Below, piece by piece: positions 35,901-45,830 of a stretch of 64,000 bases of DNA. The position numbers were made by a program, and so were the translations under genes. The stretch lies in the NCBI RefSeq assembly GCF_958298935.1, contig NC_084939.1:9563501-9627500 (forward strand), read 5' to 3'. The stretch comes from Phragmites australis. Its lineage: Eukaryota > Streptophyta > Magnoliopsida > Poales > Poaceae. A model generated the notes under the pieces. The model was not told where the DNA came from, did no database searches, and saw only the letters and a list, made by a program, of their open reading frames with translations. Within the stretch, counting starts at the first letter, position 1, and each line of letters begins with the position of its first letter.

Positions 35901-36064
35901 AACTGCGAATTCTATTCTTTTCTCTCCCGGATTACTTTTTCTCAATCGATTGACTCTAAACGAAATGCTCTAGCGTTCCAAAACAAAAATTACACAAAAT
36001 TAAACATAATTCTTATGAAGCATGATTATGCTTAATTACGTGATTACATTTTTGGGATGTGACA
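32915..36064 (-). repeat. 5' LTR of the complete chromovirus, 3150 bp
   Basis: Both ends are intact: TGTGAGGAACC at 32915 and GGGATGTGACA at 36064 (plus strand), that is TGTCACATCCC...CCTCACA in element sense. It includes the CCGGGT motif cluster (34710-35020) and a GAGAGAGAGAG stretch near 35720. Confidence 0.92.
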
Positions 36065-36863
36065 AAAGGATCTTCAACATGCACGTCCCATCGTTTGTGG
36101 GAGGGAGATCGAGGGTTACAACCTTTGAGACAAGCTATATCATAGTATTCGATCAGCGTGATGACTTTGTGACTGTGATCATGAACTCGTTGATAGGGAG
36201 ACCTTCGAGCTATCGTGACTCCAAGAGTGGGCCCGAAGCAAACTCCCGAAGGGTTTCTTCGTGCGCCCAAAAATAGAGGCTGAAGCAGGCACCTTCATCG
36301 TCATCTATGCAAAGTGGGACTGCTACCTCAAGAAGGGAGAATGCTTCATGGAGGCATCGTGGTGGCGCATTGGCAGCACAAACGACTGGGTTTCGGGACC
36401 GACAAAAGATTTCTGGGTGAAGGTATGGCCCGAAGGCGGAGAGGACATGTCTGTCATTCAGGCTAGGGGCCATGTGCTTCTCCTTCGCGCTGATAAGCTA
36501 TGGATTCCCTGTCCTGAGATCACCCGATGGGTCCCGCCTCCACAAGCACCATACAATTGCGCGAATTGTTTTTTTCTTAACAACTTTGTAGCGTTCGAAG
36601 GTTGGAACCAGGACTGCGAGCTTCATGTCAAGATCATCATGTAGAGTTGGGACAACACTTGGTATGTGCTCCCCGGAGATAAAGACTTCACAGACCATCG
36701 CAAGGACTGCATTCACTTCCTCAGCTGGCATGGTTGCCACGATGGGCCCGAGTACTACATGTGGTGATGGGACATCATGGCAAATGCTCCGACCATCATC
36801 AAGAGTGTTCCTGTAACATCCCAGTGGGTACCGGGCACTTGGTTTGTGCCAACAGTCAAGTAG

Positions 36864-37206
36864 TTCACCTCGCAACAGGGTGACATAACTTGGTATAGAA
36901 GTCGCGAATAGCTATTTTGTATAGGTCACACAAAGAGCCTGTTTTGCGCCACCTAGTGATAACCGCGTAGGTAGCTTTATCATGCGAAGGGTGTATTTTG
37001 TTCTCACCATATGATAAACGGAAGAGGATATTCTGATTTAATGTGTATACATTTTTTCTTTTGAATCACAAATTCATTACTTTGGGGGTTGACTTTGGCT
37101 AGCCGAACCGGGGGGGGGGGACTAGGAGAAGGGTACCATCCCATTGTTTACAGATTCTTAGCTTTGGCCCCCCCAAGTCAGGACCAAAACCACGAAAGGG
37201 CCACTA
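36864..37206 (+). other. pre-LTR internal region of a gypsy element
   Basis: Holds a G12 homopolymer (about 37111-37122) and GGACTAGGAGAAGGG, candidates for a polypurine tract, and ends ACGAAAGGGCCACTAT before the LTR. It resembles, inverted, 17707-17900. No gene seen. Confidence 0.5.
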
Positions 37207-37473
37207 TTGAGTGAGTGATACCATGTTGGCCCCACTAGTTGACTTTGGCCATATCAGCCAATGCCAAAAGGCAAAGTAGCAAGGCTAACATCAAGATAAA
37301 CGTTTTCCATATGCTTTGCAGAGATTACGGTGAAGGGCATACAACGAAGGACTGGAGGTCTGAGGATGCAAGTGATAATACCGAAGGGCGCGCATGAAGA
37401 AGGGAATGCCAAAGGGTGGAAGTGCAGCAAACCCGGATGCGAGGACCAAAAGAGGAAGGGATGAGACGAAGCC
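37207..37473 (+). repeat. first part of a gypsy LTR, joined to TBC exon 1 homology
   Basis: Aligns with the first 258 bp or so of the LTR at 38173 (ATGTTGGCCCC, GGCAAAGTAGCAAG, GGACTGGAGGT). It stops at GACGAAGCCCC, where TBC homology (CCCACCCATCGCG) starts; CCC is shared at the joint. The rest of this LTR is not to the right but, apparently, at 14311-14655. Confidence 0.8.
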
Positions 37474-38046
37474 CCACCCATCGCGACCTTGAATTCTGTA
37501 AGTAGGTGCGCACGTAGGACCACCCCCTTGTGGCAACCGTCCTCCTCCCCACCTCTACCCTCCCCCACCACCTCCGTGTAGGACGGTGGAGGTGGAATGG
37601 GAGCAGGTGGTGGCACTGGTAGGGCTAGGTCGGCACCGTAAGGGTTAGGTGGGTTCGAAGCCAGCGCCAGGGCCGTCCACAACGGGCTGTTGAGCCACTC
37701 TGGCACTGCTCGCGCCTTCTTCCACAACCCCTCTCCTTTCCTCCCTAATGGATCCGTAGAAGCCGTCTCGCCTCGCGCACGTGGAGATGGCTCCACTGGC
37801 CGTGTGGGCGAAAGGGCCTGGAAGAATAGGTGGGGAGGGGAACTGCATAAAGGGGACATGGGTGTAGATCTCGAACTTGCAAGTGGCGAGTAGCAACGCT
37901 TCTGCTGTTAATGTAGAGAGAGATAAAGGGGGGGAGCACTGGTGGGGTCGAGTGGTCAGGGACCATGTTAACATGGGAGGGTGGCATGGCAGGCGCCTCT
38001 CTCTGCTCTTGGATGTAGGTCAAATGTCACCTGCGTGAGGGGAGGA
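37473..38046 (-). pseudogene. decayed copy of TBC exon 1 and its promoter
   Basis: Aligns with 13038-13602 plus 14278-14310, that is from the exon 1 splice donor through the coding exon, 5' UTR and proximal promoter. The translation is recognisable (KKARAVPEWLNSPLW, then PPNPYGADLA, SYTEVVGEGRGG). The start codon is ATG to TTG (CAT to CAA on plus at about 37725). Most differences are C to T or G to A, as expected for a methylated, unselected copy. It lacks the SINE and MITE found in the original. Remaining TBC exons are absent, so it is non-functional. Confidence 0.88.
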
Positions 38047-38166
38047 CATGCCTTATGCTCCACTTGGCTGGTGGTCTTAGATGGCTCAGATGCTATTGAA
38101 GAAGCTGATACGCGCGCCACAGCACCCGAGGCATGACAGGGAATGACCGGATATGTACGGGAACAA
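38047..38166. other. host spacer, ancestral TBC upstream sequence
   Basis: 120 bp between the duplicated TBC promoter and a MITE. No element matches; probably the true continuation of the TBC upstream region before the 23-kb block was inserted. Confidence 0.45.
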
Positions 38167-38172
38167 GGGGTT

Positions 38173-39111
38173 TGTTGGGGAGTGGTACATGTTGGCCCCC
38201 GCTCGTTGACTTCAGCCAACATCAAAGGCAAAGTAGCAAGACTAACGTCGAGACATGTTTTCTCTATGCTCTGCAGAGATTAGGCCGAAGGGCGTACATT
38301 GAAGGACTGGAGGTTCGAGGATGCAAGTGATGATTCCAAAGGAAGCACATGAAGATGGGAATGCTGAAGGGCGGAAGCGGGGTGAAGCTCGGACGTGAGG
38401 ACCGAAGGACGAAGGGATGCAACGAAGCCCGGATGACAAAGGGTACAACAAAACCCTGAGGATGAAGGGGTGTGACGCAAGAACCTTCAACAAGAGAACA
38501 AAATCCTACCCTAAGAGGAACATGCGGGCTAACAAGAATCTGCCAACAGTATACCTGTTCAAAGGTCGGGCCAGGTCGGGCTTCAGGCCGGGCTTTGAAA
38601 AGCCCGATAGGAAAATTGTAAGCCCGAGCTCAACCCAAGCCCAACCCTACAACGGGTTTTTGGGGACAGGCTCGGGTTTTTTGGGGTTTTCTTGGGCTTT
38701 TTCGGGTTTCAAATCTATTTTTGAAGCTTGAGCCTGGCCCGAAAAAATCTACGGGCTAGGAAGTTAAGCCCGAGCCCGGCCCTGTGCACTGGTCGGGCCA
38801 GGCTGGGTCGGGCCAAGCTATCCATGAGCAGGCCTAGCCAGTAGCCCCGAAGGGGGACCTGATGCGAGCCCCTTGGGACACGTGTCGGGTCCAGTTAGGG
38901 TAAAGCTCTGTAAATGTACATTGACAAGAATATTTTCTAGTGTTAAAAGAAATATTTCTATAGATAAAGGATACAAATATAATAATGATTAGGGTGGTTG
39001 AGGTATGGCTATAAATACCCTCATCTGGCCGCTGTAATAACGAGAAAAAATAATTATTACACTCACTGTTACGAGTCCACTATTCATTGTATTGCGATCA
39101 AGATCCCAACA
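38173..39111 (+). repeat. solo gypsy LTR with a nested hAT MITE
   Basis: Begins TGTTGGGGAGTGG and ends GATCCCAACA. Flanking 5-mers GGGTT (38168-38172) and GGGCT (39112-39116) differ by one transition, consistent with an aged target-site duplication. It carries the plus-strand promoter GCTATAAATACCC near 39010. This is the full-length reference for the LTR halves at 14311 and 37207. The length without the MITE is about 644 bp. Confidence 0.83.
38550..38836. mobile_element. hAT-type MITE, 287 bp, GC-rich
   Basis: Terminal inverted repeats TATACCTGTTCA and (reversed right end) TAGGCCTGCTCA match at 9 of 12. Flanking 8-mers GCCAACAG (38542-38549) and GCCAGTAG (38837-38844) differ only by two transitions, the 8-bp duplication expected for hAT. 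The interior has repeated CGGGC/GCCCG blocks able to fold. The surrounding LTR reads continuously when it is removed. Confidence 0.8.
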
Positions 39112-39366
39112 GGGCTCTGTTTGGCTGCAGGCTATTGGTCATGGCCAAAATCGGAGCAATATTAAAATTTGGTCAAAAAAAGTCATTTAATTTGTGATCA
39201 AGCCAAAAGTTGGTAGCCCGGTTAAAACGCGAGCGTCCAATCGGCCGCTCAAAACTCACTCCCGCTGCTCAGACAACCAAATTTTAGCTTCCAACCAAAC
39301 ACTAGCCAAATCAATACTACCCAAAATTTGGTCAGCCTTGCTGGTATCGCAATCCAAACAGGCCCC

Positions 39367-40119
39367 AAAGGCCACTGTGGTGTAGAGCGTGGGACTGGGG
39401 GTAACGGTGTCGCTGCCTAGGAAGGCGCGGGGAGCAAGTGAGAGGAGGCGGCGCCCCCGTTTTGCATTGATGGGCAGCGATGAGCCGACTAAAAGAAACA
39501 GAGCACGCCGTGAAACAGAGGTGCAGGGGGGTTTCTAAAAAAACAAGCCACCCGTGCAACCTTAGTCCATGTCATCAGGTGACAAGGTGCCACCGTGCGC
39601 AGATTTGAACCTAAGTTTTTAAGTTCTTGGACAAATCCGCACCCACCTCTCAAGTTGTTGGACCTCTCATGCAGTTAACTCTTGTTACCACTGTTACAAC
39701 ATTATGCGTTTCAGAACCTCAAGCGCAGATGCCGCAGTACGAGGTAGTCAGCACAACTTCAGAAATGCGTACTGGAACCCTAAAAACTGTTGCAAATAGA
39801 ATTTGGATATAAGACAATAGAGTAGAGAGTGAATTCGTTGTCCACTTCATTGATCCGGTGTTTGATTTATACATAATGAAGAGTCGCTTGCTGTTGGGAA
39901 GACACCCCTTCCTAACGGACAAGCAACCTCCGACGGTTAGAATTGATCCTGGTTCGTAAAAAAACAAAAACATGTACCTTGTGCAATCAGGGGGCAGCTT
40001 CTTTCAAGAATCCAGGATGGCACAAGAACACCTGGATGCAACCAAATTTACAGGCACTAAATACGCTCATATGCTACAAAAAGATGGTACATTCTACCAC
40101 TGTGGCTCCAAAGTAGAAA
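39367..40119. other. region downstream of PIG-T
   Basis: 39367-39600 is GC-rich without a convincing frame. 39780-39960 (TTCATTGATCCGG, TTTATACATAATG) resembles minus-strand copia LTR sequence but no ends can be fixed. The last few hundred bases before 40120 should include the PIG-T 3' UTR. Confidence 0.4.
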
Positions 40120-43100
40120 CTAGCCCAAAATTCTTGACAGCAATGTTAGTTCTGAACTGTTGTTTGACAAATAGTGAAACACAACAGCCGCTACTGCAAC
40201 AAATACAACCTTGAGTAGCAGCTTCTTCGACCCGGGTGGTTCAGGTGAAGACCCTGACTCTGATGGATCGATCTTCTGCCCCCTTAGCTTAGCTAGCAAC
40301 AGAGAAATGAGCCCACGCCTTGTGGCTGTGATAGAATTGAGACCAGTTAGAAGCTGGTTACTTTTTTCTTAAAAATAATAATCCTGACCACAATATTGGT
40401 GAAACAAAAATTCAGAAGGCAACACAATCACAATAATGGTGAAATAAGAAGTGAACAACAATACGAAATGTGTGATGTAGTTTGCAGACAAATATGCAAT
40501 GGTCAGTTCACAAACTACAAGAGATTCGACACTGAAGCTAATGGTGCGGCATGTAACCTTCTCATGCCAGTACTAGAAGCAACTATCGGATGGTTTGATG
40601 ACAAAATATAAATACAGAAAATCATAAAATTGGTTAAGGAAACTATCATTAGAACTATGTTCATGTTTTGGTGGTACATGAGGTAACAAGGCAGTTAACT
40701 CTACAGACCAACAGAGCCTAAAGTAAACAAGCAAATTAAGATTAAACCTACATTGTCTACAGTTTATTTTAAAAAAGTTCTGCTCCTAACAACCAAATCT
40801 AAAAAAATTAAACCGAGCTTATTTTCTCTTCACATAGAGCAAGGCAACCCTGAGTCCATATGTAGCACCCCAGAGGAAACAAAATGTTTAACATCCAACT
40901 ATATAACAAAATATAAATTCGATTCATTTCTATGTTATCATTCACCCTTGCTGCGGGAGGTAAAAAAATGTCATTTATAGTCTTTAGTAGCATACTGTAA
41001 TAACGATCAAACAGTCAAACTTCTATCTTAGAGACCTTGTAATAATATCCAAAACAGCACATTTATAAACAGACTGTACAGGCCCCAAACAACAAAATGT
41101 TATCTTCAAACTAGGTATTGTCCACTTTTGGTTACATCTTTTTTTAGAATAATTCATCAAGAAATTCCTATTATGGATGCTTGCTAAGCAGTCACCAATT
41201 TTTTAGTATAACTATGCTGTAGCATAACAGAACAGCCTGAATCCATTATTCAGCTAAATCTACAGTAAGAAAAGGGCACAATGTGTTCTCGTAATGTGGT
41301 TAGGGTTGTAAATTTTTGTTTGGAGGTTGGGCTATCCATTTGACATCTCAAAGCCACATTCCATTTTTCATTAAATTTTGAAGAATTCTTTTTTTTATTT
41401 TCTCTTGAAGAGCAGGCATGGATGACAGCATAAGGAAAATAAAGTTTCCCCTATATTGCTAGCACTGAATGTAGTTGTTATATGACTATGATTCTTTTCC
41501 CTACAGTTTAGGGCACAAGCTGTGTAGTACCACACACAACAACCAATACTAACTCATACAAATTTAATATTTTAATGGCCCTAGTAGAAAACTAATTCTA
41601 AATTTTAGATTCAAAAGAAAGCATAACATCAACCATCCCCTGATGTTTACTTTAATTTGTTCTGGAGTGCTAACTTTACATTTCAGGTCAAAGGAACGAA
41701 TATATTGGCCAAATCATCATCTGAAGACTGAAGGAATCACTATTCTGTAACACAAGGCATCAGAAAACAGAAACCATGTAACATAAATATTTGTGCTTAC
41801 CTGATTTCTTCAATTCCCTCTCTTCCTCGCCAATCCTTCGTCTCAAAGCATTCAATAACGAGCCAAAATAAAGAGCTAAGACTGTGCAAGTGAAGGTAAT
41901 AACATTGTATGGCATGCTAAAATCAGGAGTTGTCAAGGGAACGAGCAATACTTCTGTATATGACTTCACAACACTATCTTCCTGCAGCACACAATGATAT
42001 TGCAATGATAATAAAGCAAAAATATCTCATATTCACATATCACAAGGCAACCAAGTAGTAAAAGGGCTACTGATCAGTTCATGATATCTGACAGATTTAC
42101 CTGGAAATTTTCTAGCAAAGCTGATCCAAGTGATGAACCGATTTCTAGGTAACTTCGAGCAGAATTGAACTCAGGAAATCTAACCAAAGCTGATGGAATG
42201 TCAAATCCTTGATTGGCATCAGGAGGATATTCATCTATATGCAGGAATCCCTGAAAGTTCACGTTCATGTTACATTGTAATAAACTGAAGGAAATGTTTT
42301 GAAGGAGTAAACAACAAATGAAGGCTTGGGCAGAAGTAACAAGTGAGGAAAATGTGAATTTTCCATCCAATAGGGAGGTATATTAAAGTAGTTTAAGCAG
42401 CAGAACATACCTTGTCAAAGTCCAGTGTCAGAGTAGCCGATTGCATACTGCAAGGGAAGCTTAGCAGCATCTCCAGAGTACCAGGCAAAAGCTTGTCTTC
42501 TGAAGGAGTGACATGAATCTTGTCAACTACTTCTGATATAGTCTTCCTGTTCCCATCTATAAAAATTTCTAGGCTGTGGTAATAGACCTTAACATACCAC
42601 GGAACAACCTGGAAAACAACTGCCTTTATTGAACAATCATTTGAGCTGCCAAATATCTGCTTATGAAGATTAGTAGACAGAAATGACAGAGCAATCGACC
42701 CTCTTTCATTTCCGCTGCCCATAAGAAATCTGCTTGTATGAAAAGGTGAAGGGGTGCAAGACCATATCAGGGGAAGCTTCCAAGTTATGCCCACATCAAA
42801 AGGCTTATCCTCACTGTAGTTACTAACATCATATTCATATAAAGAAGAAGATTGGACTTTCAAGTTATTTAACTCTTTGATCACCTTGTCTGGGACATTG
42901 GACAGTACAAAGAATTCATTATTCCAGGAAACATCAGTTCCAGATTTGTTAACTTTGTCAACTATGCCTTTATCAATCTCTATGAATATTCTGCTGGATT
43001 TAGATACAAGACATTTCCCTGACAACTTTCTGTTAAAAAGATGTCTTATGGACCAGCTGGGCTGAAGTTGTCCATCATTAGAATGTAGCTGTTTACCACT

Positions 43101-44932
43101 AACAGAATTTGGTTGCAGCACAACTGTTAGTGTTTGATCAAGAACAATACCAAGTGATTGTGATGATCTCAATTTCAGTTTTTGGGAATGGTAATATCCT
43201 TTATAAATTGAAGGCCTGTACAGCAAAGAAGCTATCCCAGCTTTGTCGCGACATGGAAGAAGTTTCAGCCAAGGTGTCAGATTCTCAGTGCATACTGCTT
43301 CACGAGGCAATGCACCGTATCGCAGATTGCCTTCATTCAATTTAAATCCCCAATGAGGAGCAGAAAATGCAGTGGAAGACTCTAAAAAGTTAATGGATGC
43401 ACAAAACAGGCCAGAGAGTGTATGGGTCAGGTTCTTCCATGTGGCATCAATCTCTGACAAAGGAAGGTCAAAAACTGCCCACAGCTCAACACCAGGAGGC
43501 TTCGCATTACTTGTTGACATTGGATCAAATCCACCCCACTGCTCATAGTTCCATCGTCCCTGTGTGAAAGATAGCTCCAATTCGCTAATATGAAATTTTT
43601 GGACCTGGTCTTGACAACACAGATCGGTGTTAATAGTAATTCCAGAACATTCTTAAAGTGCAATACGAAACCGTGAAAAACATATAGGCAATGGGGACCT
43701 CTTTCTTTTGATGTGACTAAAAGGCACAAAACAGGCATGGGTTTACTAAATAAACCCAACAGTAAATAGCGACCATATAAAGAGATGTTTAGGTTGGTTA
43801 TTTAGAAATACTGGGTGCGTGCATGAAAGTTAACTAGTCCGAACAACATCATATCTCAGAATTTTGACAGAAAGCACAAATGGAGAATGATTGTATGCTA
43901 TACAGATCTCCGTAGTTTAGTATCATCTAGCACATCTCAGAAGTATGCCCTTCTTCTCAATGCCTTAGTTCAGGTTTAAAAGTGAAGGTTTGAGAATTGG
44001 ATGGTATATATTACAACATTTGTATTATAGATATTAGAGATTATTACACACATACAAGTTAGAAAACAAAAGTTTTCTGTGCACTAGTTTATGATTCTGG
44101 ATTATTGCCAACACTTCCACGAACTTTAATCAGAACGCTACAATTGTGATAGCATACATTTTACAGATTAACCATGGAGAACATAATAATATGATCTATA
44201 CTTAAGCAGCAGAGCAAAGCCATGGCCTTGACGTCCAGACAGCAGCACAGGCCTAGTCAATTGCAATACACAATACTAAGACCTAAAATTTACAGAGATT
44301 CTGGAGTACCCCGGTAAAAAAAATTAGCACAAAAAAATCCATACTTGGGTTGCAATATTTGATTAATATCAACAACTTAGTGCACATGATAGTGTGCAAA
44401 AATGAAAAAGATAACTAAAACAGTGAATACAAATGTGAACAACCCCATCTAATCGCAACTACAATGTTTCAGCTCCAAAGGCATTGCAGCAGTTGATAGA
44501 CTCGGCATAGTCTCAGCAGAGAACCCACAAATTGATTTAGTGAGCTAATTGCTCAAAAGCCATAATAGCAAATCTAATCTGCGCTAGTCTCGGTTAATTT
44601 CATCACTCCGCCCGGCCAATTAACACAAGCCGTGAGCAACTGGAACACAAACCCTATGGGACCAGTAGCGAGAGATCTACGTTTGAGGGAGGGGATGCAC
44701 GCACCAGCTGGGAGATGGCCTTGGGGAAGAGGTGGTGGTGCCGGCCGGCGGCGGCGGAGGTGTGCGGCGCTGAGGAGTGGAAGTGGAAGTGAGCGAGCGC
44801 CTTGCGGTCGGGGAGCGGCCGCAGGAGCAGCTCCTCCGTGAACTCCTCCTCCCCCGCCGCCGCCGCCCCAGATGCCGCGGCGGCGGCAAGGAGGAGGGAG
44901 AGGAAGAGGATCCGGCCGGCGGGCGTCGCCAT
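40120..44932 (-). CDS. PIGT: GPI transamidase component PIG-T (Gpi16 homologue), five exons
   Basis: Exons on the minus strand: 44932-44705, 43604-42411, 42250-42101, 41981-41801, 40325-40120. Introns are GT-AG and the joined frame is open, giving 652 aa (about the family's usual plant length). The start at 44932 gives [18 protein letters not shown], a signal peptide; in-frame ATGs at 44935 and 44941 are possible. Large exon 2 holds the luminal Gpi16 domain: [25 protein letters not shown], and [15 protein letters not shown] with Cys near 181, the position known in other organisms to be disulfide-linked to the catalytic subunit. The C-terminus has one membrane span (about 618-638, [20 protein letters not shown]) and a short tail. 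The complex in the ER attaches GPI anchors to proteins. Intron 1 (1.1 kb) and intron 4 (1.5 kb) show no recognised insertion. Confidence 0.96.
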
Positions 44933-44941
44933 CATCACCAT

Positions 44942-45830
44942 AACTTGTTTAAGTTTTGGTGGATAAAAATGGAACCACAACTTTATGTCTCTACGACTCG
45001 TGGGATCCGACTAAAAATGGTTTGGCACATCCAAGTTATGGTTAGAAACCAAACATCTGTTTAATCTGGTGAAACTTGTTTAAGAAAGTGTGGCAATTGC
45101 TGGCAAAGTTTAGCTTTGAATTGAATGGGTCCTTAGCTTCAACTCTTATCTTGTTGTTTGTTGGTGACCGTTCCTTAGGGCTGTAATTCTCGTCTGGTAT
45201 GCTTCGCCGAGGAGCTTTGGCATCATTCTTGTGCACTTTTTTTGTTAACTTTTTTCTACTTTTAATGAATGACAAAGCTCTTACTATTATTTCTTAGAGG
45301 ATAAGATTGAATGGTCACCTTGTCTTTCTTGTCGGATTGTGCAATGCCACTTCTCCCGACCCATGGATTTGTCGCTGCGCATGATTTGGCTAGACCAATG
45401 CTTGTCTAACTGAGATGATGTGGTGTGTAACTCCTTGTTTGGCACATGACAATACAACTGAAGCTCATATATGAAGCATATAATTGATACGGCCACATAG
45501 ACAGTACATGATTTCCATTCAACAACTGAAATTTAATTGACCTCTTTCACACATAAGAGGGGTGATGGAGTTTATCCTACTGTTACTAGCGAATATAGAC
45601 AGCTTCACAACCATCCCACACTACCGAAAGATAGGATAAAGTTTAACTTTGCCATCTACTAACAAAAGTATCTTATCCAAAAGGTACATCTCTTGCTCAT
45701 CAATAGGCTACTGATGACGCTTATTATATACACCTTTTAGCATCATATTCTTTTAATATATTACTGATTATTTATTATTATTATTGATAATTAATGCTAA
45801 CCTTAACAATATTTATGTATAGTGTCATTT
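44942..45830. other. PIG-T upstream region
   Basis: No gene or element recognised. The first 100-200 bp should carry the PIG-T promoter and 5' UTR; no convincing TATA box was found. Confidence 0.35.

Larger units (their letters stand above)
24357..36064 (-). mobile_element. complete Ty3/gypsy chromovirus (Tekay/Del-like), 11.7 kb
   Basis: Two long LTRs (24357-27553 and 32915-36064) enclose, in minus-strand order, a primer-binding site, gag, protease, RT, RNase H, integrase and a chromodomain-like C-terminus. The perfect 5-bp target-site duplication AAAGG is at 24352-24356 and 36065-36069. Chromovirus assignment rests on the integrase C-terminal segment HPIRILDEAE, then FLKVQWSNH and EATWEREDWLRADYP. 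Coding regions carry many stops and shifts, so the element is not autonomous now. It landed inside an F-box/DUF295-like gene. Confidence 0.93.
24144..36863 (+). pseudogene. F-box/DUF295-like protein pseudogene, split by an 11.7-kb gypsy insertion
   Basis: Host-type coding sequence occupies 24144-24356 and 36065-36863. It starts ATGGACTGGGAGGGACTTCC; after a frameshift near 24185 the frame reads DRFDEPRDFASFRVVCTQW, an F-box-like motif. A second shift precedes the DUF295-type segment (DESGEVFFYSLMEERIF, then NMHVPSFVGGRSR and VTVIMNSLIGRP). That segment reads straight across the insertion point, with the duplicated AAAGG falling in GAA-GAA-AGG. Downstream pieces (TFIVIYAKWDCYL, SWWRIGSTNDWV, KDCIHFL) look like the rest of a DUF295 domain, with stops near 36207, 36642 and 36765. 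In grasses such proteins are thought to be SCF ubiquitin-ligase adaptors; this one cannot be made. Domain call is by eye. Confidence 0.6.
14311..37473 (+). mobile_element. 23-kb retroelement block inserted between two copies of TBC exon 1/promoter
   Basis: Left end: host sequence GTGAAGGG passes into the middle of an LTR at about 14311. Right end: the first part of an LTR of the same family passes into TBC exon 1 homology at about 37473. The two LTR halves are non-overlapping; compared with the intact LTR at 38173-39111 only about 84 bp is missing between them. Host sequence flanking the left side (13038-14310) and right side (37473-38046) is the same TBC segment. Internal contents, left to right: gag/protease remnants, inverted LTR, copia-type LTR, PF04195-like gene, F-box pseudogene split by a complete chromovirus, 3' internal sequence, LTR half. 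The block was built by several insertions. Confidence 0.7.
38167..39366. mobile_element. Tourist-like MITE interrupted near its left end by a solo LTR
   Basis: MITE sequence is 38167-38172 plus 39112-39366. Left terminal repeat before the interruption reads GGGG(C/T)TCTGTTTGGCTGC; the right one reversed reads GGGGCCTGTTTGGATTGC. Inner sequence has further inverted homology (CCAAAATTT/AAATTTTGG). Flanks ACAA and AAAGG allow at best an imperfect 3-bp duplication. Confidence 0.65.

Noticed and set aside
14311..39111. LTR at 14311-14655 and LTR at 38173-39111 as the two ends of one element
   Set aside because: The latter has its own near-matching 5-bp flanks (GGGTT/GGGCT) and is separated from the block by host sequence and the TBC duplicate, so it is a separate solo LTR.
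39780..39960. Copia LTR fragment downstream of PIG-T
   Set aside because: Base composition and a few motifs resemble a copia LTR, but no TG/CA ends, duplication or second copy could be found; left as an unassigned flank.
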